64,000 nucleotides of DNA from Flaviramulus multivorans (GTDB lineage: Bacteria; Bacteroidota; Bacteroidia; Flavobacteriales; Flavobacteriaceae): assembly GCF_021728415.1 (NCBI RefSeq), contig NZ_JAKKDV010000002.1:558001-622000 (forward strand). Reading direction: 5' to 3'. This document shows positions 28,347-37,148 of the stretch, piece by piece (position 1 is the first letter of the stretch; every line of letters begins with the position of its first letter). The translations under genes were made by a program, and so were the position numbers. The notes under the pieces are model-generated. The model saw only the letters and a program-made list of their open reading frames with translations. It was not told where the DNA came from and ran no database searches.

Positions 28347-31300
28347 TTAATATTTATAAACCTCTAGTGAGTCGTTATTTTTAGCAATGAATATTTCATT
28401 ATTAATTATTTTTACATCTCTTATTTGTCCATTTACTTTTAAACCTTTTCCAGTTTGGTGATATTTAAAATTTCCACCACCTATATTTTCTAAATAATTT
28501 CCAAAAGACGCATCATACCTACCAAATTCAGGCATTACACCATTTAAATTACCTCCTAAAAGTATGTCTTGGTCACCATCATTATCAAAATCTGCAGTGG
28601 TTATAGCGTAAATTGGCGAGAACTGTGTTTCGTTAGGTAATGCCTTTACTTCAAAATTAAAATCACCTTGGTTTAATAAAACAACTGAACTAAGTATATT
28701 AACTTCTAAAACTAAACTACTATCTAGTTGCTCCTTTGTAAAAATATCTTGGATTGTGGCGTCTTTAAATGATTCATAATCCGGATACTTTTTACTTAAA
28801 TACTTTAGTTGGTCTACCAAATTATGTCTTAAAGCGTATGGGTACTCCTTTCCATTATTCGCTGTAAAGGCTAATATAGGATCTGAATAGCTATTCCCAT
28901 CATAATCGTTTGCATATAGTTTTATTGGAGAACTCTCCGTAGCTTTAAACCTACTATTTAACCCATGATTCCCAACTATTAAATCCATATCCCCATCACC
29001 ATCTAAATCACTTTGTTCAATGGTATTCCACCACCCTTTTAAGTTTGATAACTGATTATTTTTTGATTCTGTAAAACGTCCATTTTGATTTTCGAAAACT
29101 CGAATCCCCATAAACTCACCAACAACAACTAGATCTTTAAACCCGTTTTTATTAATATCTATAAACAATGCATCCGTTATCATTCCTAAATCTTTAAATC
29201 TAGGGGCAAGTTCATTCGATTTCTCTTCAAAATTACCTTTACCATCATTAACTAGTAAGAATCCTGAACCTGCCATTCCATAGGCGTTCGGTATGGTTCT
29301 TTCTCCTACAAATAAATCAATATCCCCATCATTATCAATATCAGCTGCTGTTACAGTACTACTGCTATGATAACCTATTGGTGTTGGCAATATTTGATTT
29401 GAAACGGTAAAATCTCCGTTTCCATTATTGATATATAGCTTGTCTAAATAATTAGGGCTGAATTTTGAAAACTCTACACCTCCACTACACACGTAAAGAT
29501 CTAAATCCCCGTCACCATCAGCATCAAAAAACACACTCTCGGTATCTTCAGCAGTTTTATTCTTTTCAAAAACTTTAGAAGAGCTTGGTATAAAACGATT
29601 GTTCTTTTGAATAAATAACTTTGACTCATTACTTTTTGAACCTCCAATAAAAATATCTTGTTGACCATCATTATTAACATCACCTATCGACATTTTCGGC
29701 CCTTCTGCACTTCGCATAAAGGGTAATAAGCGCTCAACATTAAAATCGATATAGTTACTTTCTTTATGAACAAAGTCTAAGATATTTTCTGCTTTTGTAA
29801 AAAGATTCTCAGTTTCAGTTTTATTTAAAGAAGAATCCATAGTCAAATTAGCATCTTTTTCTTCTAAAATAATTATTTTATTAGCCTCAACATTTTGCAA
29901 CATCGACACTTTCCCTGAAGGCCAAATAACCGTTAATGTTAAGCTGTCTTTATCTTTAAAGCCAAAGTTTGGTCTGTTATCCATAGAAGACTGAAAACCT
30001 CTTACTGGCTGCTGTTCTAAATAATAAGTGTTTGATTTATTGCTCAATTTTAATTTAGCACCAACTGCATTTTTATTTAGACCTTCTCCTTTTAAAACAA
30101 CTTTTAAATAATGCGCTTCGGGGTCATTTAAATTATTTTGATAAACAAATAATGGCATGTTTACATTATTGACAATCAAATCCATATCACCATCATTATC
30201 TAAATCGCCATAAGCGGCGCCATTTGAAAAGCCTTTAGTATTTAATCCGTTTTCTTGACGTTCAAATTTCAAATTGCCCGAGTTTACATAGGCATGATTT
30301 TTCACTTTATTTGAAGGAATAATATCAATCAGTTTTTTGTAATCCACTTGATTGTTATTTACAACAGACTCAATCACTTCTTGATTCGAAATATATTTTA
30401 AATAATCCTGATTGGTCAAGTCTTTGTATATGCCATTGGCAATAAATAAGTCTTTTAATCCATCATTATTCATATCAAAAAATAAGGCTCCCCAACTCCA
30501 ATCAGATGCTTCCACACCACTAAATCTTCCTATTTCACTGAAAGTTAAATTGTTATTATTTAGTTGTAATGTATTTCTTGTAAACTGGTGGTAGTAATCG
30601 TTCTTTAGGTTGTATTGATACTTATTCCAGTCTTCAAAAGTTGTAACAGTTTTTAATCTATCATATTCACTGGGAAGCATTTCGGTTATAAAAATATCGT
30701 TATAACCATCATTATTAATATCTGCAGCATCGGCTCCCATAGAAGCGCCACTTATTGAGTTTATCGAACTTGTTAAACACTCTTTAAACGTTCCATCTTT
30801 TTGATTGATGTATAAATAGTCGCGTTCAAAAAAATCATTTGAAACGTAAATATCTTGCCAATTATCGTTATTCATATCGCCCACGGTAACGCCTAAACCA
30901 AAACCAATAACACTTCCATAAATACCCGCTTTTTCACTAACGTCAATAAACTTTCCGTCTTTATTTTCAAAAAGTTTATCACCTCCCAAAACATCTCTTT
31001 TTGGGCGTTCATTTTTAGTAAGGTTAAAACTCCCTATGGCCTGATATGAATTATTTAGAAGGTAAACATCTAAATCCCCATCTTGGTCATAATCAAAAAA
31101 GGAAGCATGTGTAGAATACCCTTTATCATCTAACCCTAATTCTTCAGCACGTTCAGTAAAAGTTAAATCACCATTATTTATAAAAAATTCGTTTTGTTTA
31201 TTGTCGCCCTTAACATCACCGGAATTACAAACATAAATATCCAAAAAACCATCAGCATTAATATCAACCATTGAAACTCCTGTAGACCAAGCTTTTGTTC

Positions 31301-31628
31301 CAGCAGTTCCTGATTTTTCGGTAATGTCTTCAAATTGAAAATTTCCTTTATTCAAATACAATTTGTTTTCGTTCATATTAGAAGTTAAGTAAACATCTTC
31401 TAATCCATCGTTATTAATATCGCCAATGGCAACACCGCCACCATTGTAGAAATTTCTGTATCGATATACATTAAACTCATCAGTAGATTCCAAATCATTA
31501 CTAAAATTAATCCCCGTTATTTCTGGAGGCAATAATTCAAATTGAGGCTTTATTTCCTTTTGAGCTTCGTCTTTTTTATTGCAAGAAAACGCTATAAGAA
31601 GTAAACAATATATATATATATGTTTCAT
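28347..31628 (-). CDS. FG-GAP/VCBS repeat lipoprotein with ASPIC/UnbV domain (copy 2)
   Basis: The 1093-residue lipoprotein (LLLIAFSCNKKD) has the same order as its two neighbours: an N-terminal FG-GAP propeller (DINNDGLEDVYLTS, DINADGFLDIYVC, DYDQDGDLDVYLL), a central ASPIC/UnbV domain (GAKLKLSNKSNTYYLEQQP to LTVIWPSGKVSMLQNV) and a second propeller (DVNNDGQQDIFIGG, DADGDGDLDLYVC, DIDNDGDIDLFVG). A conserved stretch near residue 370 (EASDWSWGALFFDMNNDGLK) occurs in all three copies. The start lies at a short run of TA repeats. It begins 10 bp after the small lipoprotein gene stops. Function unknown; it is probably exposed at the surface and binds calcium. Confidence 0.88.
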   Translation of the reverse strand: MKHIYIYCLLLIAFSCNKKDEAQKEIKPQFELLPPEITGINFSNDLESTDEFNVYRYRNFYNGGGVAIGDINNDGLEDVYLTSNMNENKLYLNKGNFQFEDITEKSGTAGTKAWSTGVSMVDINADGFLDIYVCNSGDVKGDNKQNEFFINNGDLTFTERAEELGLDDKGYSTHASFFDYDQDGDLDVYLLNNSYQAIGSFNLTKNERPKRDVLGGDKLFENKDGKFIDVSEKAGIYGSVIGFGLGVTVGDMNNDNWQDIYVSNDFFERDYLYINQKDGTFKECLTSSINSISGASMGADAADINNDGYNDIFITEMLPSEYDRLKTVTTFEDWNKYQYNLKNDYYHQFTRNTLQLNNNNLTFSEIGRFSGVEASDWSWGALFFDMNNDGLKDLFIANGIYKDLTNQDYLKYISNQEVIESVVNNNQVDYKKLIDIIPSNKVKNHAYVNSGNLKFERQENGLNTKGFSNGAAYGDLDNDGDMDLIVNNVNMPLFVYQNNLNDPEAHYLKVVLKGEGLNKNAVGAKLKLSNKSNTYYLEQQPVRGFQSSMDNRPNFGFKDKDSLTLTVIWPSGKVSMLQNVEANKIIILEEKDANLTMDSSLNKTETENLFTKAENILDFVHKESNYIDFNVERLLPFMRSAEGPKMSIGDVNNDGQQDIFIGGSKSNESKLFIQKNNRFIPSSSKVFEKNKTAEDTESVFFDADGDGDLDLYVCSGGVEFSKFSPNYLDKLYINNGNGDFTVSNQILPTPIGYHSSSTVTAADIDNDGDIDLFVGERTIPNAYGMAGSGFLLVNDGKGNFEEKSNELAPRFKDLGMITDALFIDINKNGFKDLVVVGEFMGIRVFENQNGRFTESKNNQLSNLKGWWNTIEQSDLDGDGDMDLIVGNHGLNSRFKATESSPIKLYANDYDGNSYSDPILAFTANNGKEYPYALRHNLVDQLKYLSKKYPDYESFKDATIQDIFTKEQLDSSLVLEVNILSSVVLLNQGDFNFEVKALPNETQFSPIYAITTADFDNDGDQDILLGGNLNGVMPEFGRYDASFGNYLENIGGGNFKYHQTGKGLKVNGQIRDVKIINNEIFIAKNNDSLEVYKY

Positions 31629-31638
31629 TTTTTAAATT

Positions 31639-32211
31639 TTACTTTTTCAAATGATTAAGCTTGTATTTTAAATCTTCAATCAATACAGAAACGTCTCTAT
31701 CTGTTTCTGTTTTCAATTGAATTTGTCTATTTCCATCAACTTTCACCAAAGTATTCTTAACTTTCATGAATGCGTTCCCAGGGTACCATTTCATTAAAGA
31801 ATCCTGTATTACAGGCAAAAGATCATCAGATTCTAAATCTTTGTTCCATGGCGCCCACGCTACATAAGAAAATGTTACGTCCATTGCTGTTATAATATCT
31901 TCAGGATTAAATTTTGCGTAAAACAGCATTTTAATTTTTTTTGTTGTTTGGGTGCTGTCTTTTGGATATAAAATAGTTTGCACATTTTCATTTTTTCCTC
32001 CATGAGTCGCAATACCTTGTTTGTTTAGATTCCAACAAATTTCATAAAACTCCTTTCTAGTTTGACCAAATTCCAAACCATGAAAAACACTATTGTATGT
32101 CTTACCACTAGCTAATTCCCTTTTAACAAGTTTTGTATATTCTGATTGGCAAGAACACACCAAAATTATTACTAAAAAAATTCCTAACTTTTTTAAACTA
32201 TTTAATTTCAT
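31639..32211 (-). CDS. small lipoprotein of unknown function inside the propeller operon
   Basis: The 190-residue protein has a clear lipobox (IILVCSCQSEYTK). I recognise no domain. The mature part has features such as KRELASGKTYNSVFHGLEFGQTRKEFYEICWNLNK (given here in parts: KRELASGKTYNSV, LEFGQTRKEFYE) and a beta-rich remainder ending in a Lys-rich helix. Its start overlaps the end of propeller copy 1 by 14 bp, so it is translationally coupled to that gene. It may be a small partner of the ASPIC/UnbV proteins or of SusC/SusD (inference from position only). Confidence 0.75.
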   Translation of the reverse strand: MKLNSLKKLGIFLVIILVCSCQSEYTKLVKRELASGKTYNSVFHGLEFGQTRKEFYEICWNLNKQGIATHGGKNENVQTILYPKDSTQTTKKIKMLFYAKFNPEDIITAMDVTFSYVAWAPWNKDLESDDLLPVIQDSLMKWYPGNAFMKVKNTLVKVDGNRQIQLKTETDRDVSVLIEDLKYKLNHLKK

Positions 32212-35200
32212 AAACTTTTAAACTATCGTTATTAATCGTAGTTAATAAATAATTTCTATCATTTATTTTACCAATATTAAAATCTCTAATCTGTCCTTTA
32301 ATATTTAATGGAATAACATTATTAAATTGATGTTTATCATCTCCATATAATAGCCACCCACGGGAGGCATCTTGTCTTCCAAATTGAGGTTTAACCAAAT
32401 ATTGGTTGCCACCAAAAATAACATCTAAATTACCATCGCTATTTACATCAAAAACAACTATAGCTTCAACGTTTGAATATTGAATTTCCACTGGTAAATC
32501 TTGGGCTTTAAATGTATTATTTTTATTTATAAATAATGTCGTTTTTGTTGTATTTATATCGAGAATAATGGCTTTATCTAGTTGCTCTTTGCTAAAAATA
32601 GTTTGTATGGTTGCATTTGAAAAATCTTTATAAAATAGTAGTTTTTGTTTTAAACTAGCTATTTGCGAAATCAGCTCATCTCTGTCCAAAATAGGGTAAT
32701 AATTATTGCCCCTTTTATAGCAAATAATTTGCTCAACCGTACCATTATTATCAAAATCTGAAACATACATTCTTATACCTTCATTGAAAAAAGAATTTGT
32801 TCCTTTATTGCCAGCGAGTATATCTAAACTTCCATCTTTATTAACATCAACTAATTTGAGTGTTTTCCAATAACCTGAAGTGTTTTCTAAACCAAATGAT
32901 TTTGTTTCGTTGGTTAAGACACCCTTTTTATTTATGAAAATTGAAACAGGCATCCACTCGCCAACCACAATTAAATCTTTAACGCCGTCATTATTTAAAT
33001 CTGCCCATTGAGAATCTGTAATTAAACCAATATTACTTAATGATTGCTGTTTTGAGAATTCAAATTTATTACCTCCTTTATTTTCTAAAATATAACCACT
33101 GGTTGGAATTCCATAGGTTTCCACTTGAAAACGTTCTCCTATAAAAATATCAACATCTCCATCTTGGTCGAAATCATAAACAGAAACTGTAGAAGAGCTT
33201 ATTGGAGATTTGAATGGTAAAGCGTTTGAACTTAAGCTGAAATTACTATTACCATCGTTAATATAAAGTCTGTCATTTAAAGAAAAGTCAAATTTTGAAA
33301 AAGACTTACCTCCACTACATACGTATAAATCTAAATCTCCATCATTATCACTATCAAAAAATATGGCATCAGTATCTTCGGATTTTGAATTTAATTCAAA
33401 TGGTGCTTTAATTTCTTTATAACTTTTATCGGGTTGTGATAAAAACAAACTTCCAGAATATCCTTTAGCGCCTCCTATATAAAAATCAGGATTTCCATCA
33501 TTATTGATATCTTCACTTGCAATATTAGGTCCTTCATTATTAAACATCTCGGGTAGCAATTGCTCTCTGTTAAAATCTACAGCATTATTTTCGTTATGCT
33601 TAAAATTTATCAACTTATCAGTGAGTTGCAATGGATTATTTGAATTCTGATTACCAAAATTCTGTTTTATCAAAGTATCCAATGACGGCTGCGTATAATT
33701 ATAAACCTGATTAGTCTTTAAATTTTGATGTTTACTTTTTGTTCCGTTAGGCCAACTAATAATTAAACTATCAACGGTTTTACTAGCACCTGTACCAAAT
33801 AACAAATCGGGTGAAACCGAACTTTGAAACCCTCTAGATGGAAAATTTTCTAAAATACTATATGAATTATCAAAGTATATTTCCGCTTTAGCGCCTATGG
33901 CAAATGTGTTTTGAAAATCGCCTTTTAGCTTTAATGTAATACTACTTTGCAACGTAGTATCTGATTGGTTTTCGTAAATAAAAGCTAACATATTTACATT
34001 GTTTACTACTAAATCTAAATCGCCATCATTATCAAGATCACCATATGCACTTCCATTACTAAAACTTGGAGTGTCTAAACCCCAATTTATAGATTCATCC
34101 GTGAATTCAAAATTGCCATGATTCTTAAATGCCACATTTGGAACTGGTTGCGATGGCATAAGGTTGATTAGTTTTTTCATGACCTGCTTGTCATTTTTAA
34201 TCATATCACGTATTTGATCTTCATTTGCCATATAGACTAAGTAATCCCTGTCAAGCAAGTCTTTAGCAATACCATTACTAACAAAAATATCCTTTAAACC
34301 ATCATTATCGGCGTCAAACAAAAGAGATGCCCAACTCCATTCAGAAGCGGCTACATTAGAAAACCTGCTTACTTCAAAAAAAGTATCATCGCCCATATTT
34401 CTATGCAATGCATTTCGCGAAAACTGATAGTGATACCCATTTTTAACCTCCATATCATATTTATTCCATGACTCAAAAAGCGTTTTGGTGCGCTGTCTTT
34501 CTAAGGTTTTTGGCAGCATTTCTGTTACCATAATATCGATTCTGGAATCGTTATTTAAATCAGCTGCATCGGCACCCATAGAACCCATCGAAATAGATTC
34601 AAATTGATTTTCTAAATGATCTTTAAACGTGCCGTCTTGTTGATTTACATAAAAATAATCCCGCTCAAAAAAGTCGTTTGAAATAAAAATATCTGGCCAA
34701 CTGTCGTTATTATAATCACTTACCGTTATGCCCAATCCAAAACCAATGGCGCTAGAATAAATATTGGCTTCTTGTGTAATATCAACAAAAAATCCATTAT
34801 TGTTTCTTAAAAACTTATTACCAGTAGTTGTGGGTTTATTACGCTGGTCTTTTATCAAATCATAATTCCCAACAGCTCTTATAGAGTTGCTTAATAAATA
34901 ACAGTCTAAGTCTCCATCTTTATCATAATCAAAAAAATTAGCCTGTACAGATAAACCAACTATATCTAAACCATATTTTTTTGATTGCTCTGAAAATGTT
35001 AAATCACCATTATTAATAAATAATTCGTTATGCCGATTAGATTGATTACTTGGTGGTCCCGCTTTACAAACATAAATATCTAGCAAACCATCGTGGTTTA
35101 TATCAACAAATGTTACACCTGAAGACCAAACATTGTCACAGGCTACTCCAGCTTTTTCGGTTATGTTTTCAAAAAGCCAATTACCCTTATTTAAATACAA

Positions 35201-35470
35201 TTGATTGTTGACTAAATTCCCTGTAAAATAAATATCTAATAGTCCATCGTTATTAATATCGCCTAGAGCAACTCCACCGCCGTTATAAAAATTTTTATAG
35301 GTATATGGGTTTAGCTCTTCAGTTTCTACTAAGGTGTTTTCAAAATTAATATGAGTGCTCTTAATTTTGAAAAGTGTACTAGTTTTATCCTTCGCTTTAG
35401 TACAGGAGAACGTCACTAATAAAATTAGTATGTAATAAAATAACTTCAATTTATCAGGAAATAAATTCAT
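32198..35470 (-). CDS. FG-GAP/VCBS repeat lipoprotein with ASPIC/UnbV domain (copy 1)
   Basis: The start was set at the ATG at 35470 (MNLFPDKLKLFYYILILLVT, lipobox VTFSCTKA); an upstream in-frame TTG at 35488 lies inside a terminator hairpin and is rejected. From this start the protein has 1090 residues. FG-GAP repeats (DINNDGLLDIYFT, DINHDGLLDIYVC, DYDKDGDLDCYLL) flank a central ASPIC/UnbV domain (GAKAEIYFDNSYSILENFP to LIISWPNGTKSKHQNL). It is the first gene after susD and is separated from it by a strong hairpin with a T tract, so its expression may be lower than that of susCD. The small lipoprotein gene overlaps its 3' end. Confidence 0.88.
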   Translation of the reverse strand: MNLFPDKLKLFYYILILLVTFSCTKAKDKTSTLFKIKSTHINFENTLVETEELNPYTYKNFYNGGGVALGDINNDGLLDIYFTGNLVNNQLYLNKGNWLFENITEKAGVACDNVWSSGVTFVDINHDGLLDIYVCKAGPPSNQSNRHNELFINNGDLTFSEQSKKYGLDIVGLSVQANFFDYDKDGDLDCYLLSNSIRAVGNYDLIKDQRNKPTTTGNKFLRNNNGFFVDITQEANIYSSAIGFGLGITVSDYNNDSWPDIFISNDFFERDYFYVNQQDGTFKDHLENQFESISMGSMGADAADLNNDSRIDIMVTEMLPKTLERQRTKTLFESWNKYDMEVKNGYHYQFSRNALHRNMGDDTFFEVSRFSNVAASEWSWASLLFDADNDGLKDIFVSNGIAKDLLDRDYLVYMANEDQIRDMIKNDKQVMKKLINLMPSQPVPNVAFKNHGNFEFTDESINWGLDTPSFSNGSAYGDLDNDGDLDLVVNNVNMLAFIYENQSDTTLQSSITLKLKGDFQNTFAIGAKAEIYFDNSYSILENFPSRGFQSSVSPDLLFGTGASKTVDSLIISWPNGTKSKHQNLKTNQVYNYTQPSLDTLIKQNFGNQNSNNPLQLTDKLINFKHNENNAVDFNREQLLPEMFNNEGPNIASEDINNDGNPDFYIGGAKGYSGSLFLSQPDKSYKEIKAPFELNSKSEDTDAIFFDSDNDGDLDLYVCSGGKSFSKFDFSLNDRLYINDGNSNFSLSSNALPFKSPISSSTVSVYDFDQDGDVDIFIGERFQVETYGIPTSGYILENKGGNKFEFSKQQSLSNIGLITDSQWADLNNDGVKDLIVVGEWMPVSIFINKKGVLTNETKSFGLENTSGYWKTLKLVDVNKDGSLDILAGNKGTNSFFNEGIRMYVSDFDNNGTVEQIICYKRGNNYYPILDRDELISQIASLKQKLLFYKDFSNATIQTIFSKEQLDKAIILDINTTKTTLFINKNNTFKAQDLPVEIQYSNVEAIVVFDVNSDGNLDVIFGGNQYLVKPQFGRQDASRGWLLYGDDKHQFNNVIPLNIKGQIRDFNIGKINDRNYLLTTINNDSLKVYEIK

Positions 35471-35474
35471 AAAA

Positions 35475-35508
35475 AAACGGGTTATCAAATATAGCTGATA
35501 ACCCGTTT
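35475..35508 (-). terminator. intra-operon hairpin with T tract between susD and propeller copy 1
   Basis: On the minus strand AAACGGGTTATCA pairs with TGATAACCCGTTT (13 bp) around an 8-base loop and is followed by a run of T that abuts the ATG of the next gene. It starts 22 bp after the susD stop. It has the form of an intrinsic terminator and would reduce read-through into the downstream genes. Confidence 0.8.
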
Positions 35509-35529
35509 ATATTAAAACAAAAACTCTAA

Positions 35530-37137
35530 TTAATAACCAGGGTTTTGTGTTAAAGTTCCTCCACTTGCATCAATTTGCTCTTGTGGAATTGGGAATACAT
35601 TTCTGAATGCTGCAGAAGCAGGTTTTTCCCACCATGCATCATTATATTTACCAAAGCGAATTAAGTCTTGACGACGTGTTACTTCCATAAACATTTCACG
35701 ACCTCTTTCTGCTAAAAAGTCATCAGCAGTTAAAGAACCTAAAGCAGAAACACCTGCTCTTGCTCTGATTGTGTTTACATCTGTTAAAGCAACGTTCCAG
35801 TCACCTGCAACTCTCGCATCAGCTTCACCACGGATTAAATACATATCACCTAAACGAATGATTGGCATATCGTTATCCATGTTATCTCTTTGTCCTTGAC
35901 GGAAACTAAATTTACCTAAACGCGCACCACCTTGTCTCGAAGCATTAGGCTCTAATTCATTAATATCAGTTGTATAAACTAATGATATATCAGCTTCTGT
36001 ACTAGCATAATCTAAAATGGCAGAACCTTCGTAATCAGCTTGTGGTCCTACAATAAAGTTTGCTGTCTTACGCTTATCAGCCGCATCATAAGAATTGTAA
36101 AAATCTTCTAATGCAGAATATCCATTCCATGGTTGATTTTGTAAATTCCACGTAAACTGACTTGAATAGTGTAACGTCATTTGTGCGAAATTCATATTCG
36201 TACCAGAAACATTGTCGTAAGCAATAGCCCAAACAATTTCAGGATTCGTATTGTTATTAGGTGCAAAAACCGCTGCATACCCTTCTAAGGTATCTGGATC
36301 AGAAGCTACACTAGGTCTTTTAGCTGGATTAGGTACTGAACAACCTGTATCACATAAAGTATATCCGCCATTGTCAATTACATAACCTGCAGCAACAGAC
36401 GCTTCAGCATATCTAGGAGTGCCTGTATAAACTCCAGCATTTAAATATAATTTAGCAAGTAATCCTAAAGCCGCAAAACGATTAATTCTGTAACGTGTTT
36501 GAGACGCACTTAATGGACTAGATGATAAATCCATTCCAATTACACTTGCAATTCCTAAAGACGCTAATAACTCGCTTTCTACAAAATTAAAAACTTGTGC
36601 TCTTGTAGATTGTGGAGCATCCGTACCAGGTGTTGTTACTAATTTTACTCTTCCGTAAAGGTCAAGTAATCTATAGTAGAAAAATGCACGTAATGCTCTT
36701 ACTTGAGCGGTTTGATTTGCATCTAGGTTTCCGGCAGCTAAAGCTGTATTACAAGCTCCAATTGCAGAATATTGCTGACCCCATGTCCCGTTTACAGGAC
36801 CGTTTGTTGGTCCGTAAGTATGTCTGTGCATATCAATCCAGATACCACCATCATACCAGTCACCACCTTTTTGGGTAATTGCTGCCTCATCAGATGATAC
36901 TGTTTGAACTGACCAATATCCACCATGGTTCGCAGAACCTGATTCTCTTAATTGGTTATATGCAGACGATACTGCATCCGATGGTCCTGAACCACCGCCA
37001 TCAAAAGTACCAAAGGTTGGTTCTTCACCATTAAATGGTTCGCTTACTTCACCAACAAGTACTTCGTCTAAATCTGTACATGCACCTGCAAAAATAAGTG
37101 CACTACTCATTAAAATTAATTTAAAAATGTTTTTCAT
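35530..37137 (-). CDS. SusD/RagB-family surface glycan-binding lipoprotein
   Basis: The 535-residue lipoprotein (ALIFAGACTDLDE, Cys20) has the SusD organisation: an N-terminal helical TPR-like region (VRALRAFFYYRLLDLYGRV), an SusD-type central part, and the C-terminal RagB motif (IRLGDMYLIRGEADARV, then LAERGREMFMEVTRRQDLIRF). It begins 11 bp after the SusC gene ends, and the two would form the outer-membrane import complex of the LacI-controlled sugar locus. The substrate is inferred from neighbours: sucrose, fructan fragments or alpha-glucosides. Confidence 0.95.
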   Translation of the reverse strand: MKNIFKLILMSSALIFAGACTDLDEVLVGEVSEPFNGEEPTFGTFDGGGSGPSDAVSSAYNQLRESGSANHGGYWSVQTVSSDEAAITQKGGDWYDGGIWIDMHRHTYGPTNGPVNGTWGQQYSAIGACNTALAAGNLDANQTAQVRALRAFFYYRLLDLYGRVKLVTTPGTDAPQSTRAQVFNFVESELLASLGIASVIGMDLSSSPLSASQTRYRINRFAALGLLAKLYLNAGVYTGTPRYAEASVAAGYVIDNGGYTLCDTGCSVPNPAKRPSVASDPDTLEGYAAVFAPNNNTNPEIVWAIAYDNVSGTNMNFAQMTLHYSSQFTWNLQNQPWNGYSALEDFYNSYDAADKRKTANFIVGPQADYEGSAILDYASTEADISLVYTTDINELEPNASRQGGARLGKFSFRQGQRDNMDNDMPIIRLGDMYLIRGEADARVAGDWNVALTDVNTIRARAGVSALGSLTADDFLAERGREMFMEVTRRQDLIRFGKYNDAWWEKPASAAFRNVFPIPQEQIDASGGTLTQNPGY

Positions 37138-37148
37138 AGTTTTTTTTA

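Noticed and set aside
31606-31622. Run of TA repeats at the start of propeller copy 2 as a phase-variable tract
   Set aside because: A change by one TA would shift the frame, but the run is short and lies in the signal-peptide codons YIY; no further support for phase variation.
35471-35488. TTG start for propeller copy 1
   Set aside because: It lies in the stem of the terminator hairpin; the ATG at 35470 is followed by a standard lipoprotein signal.
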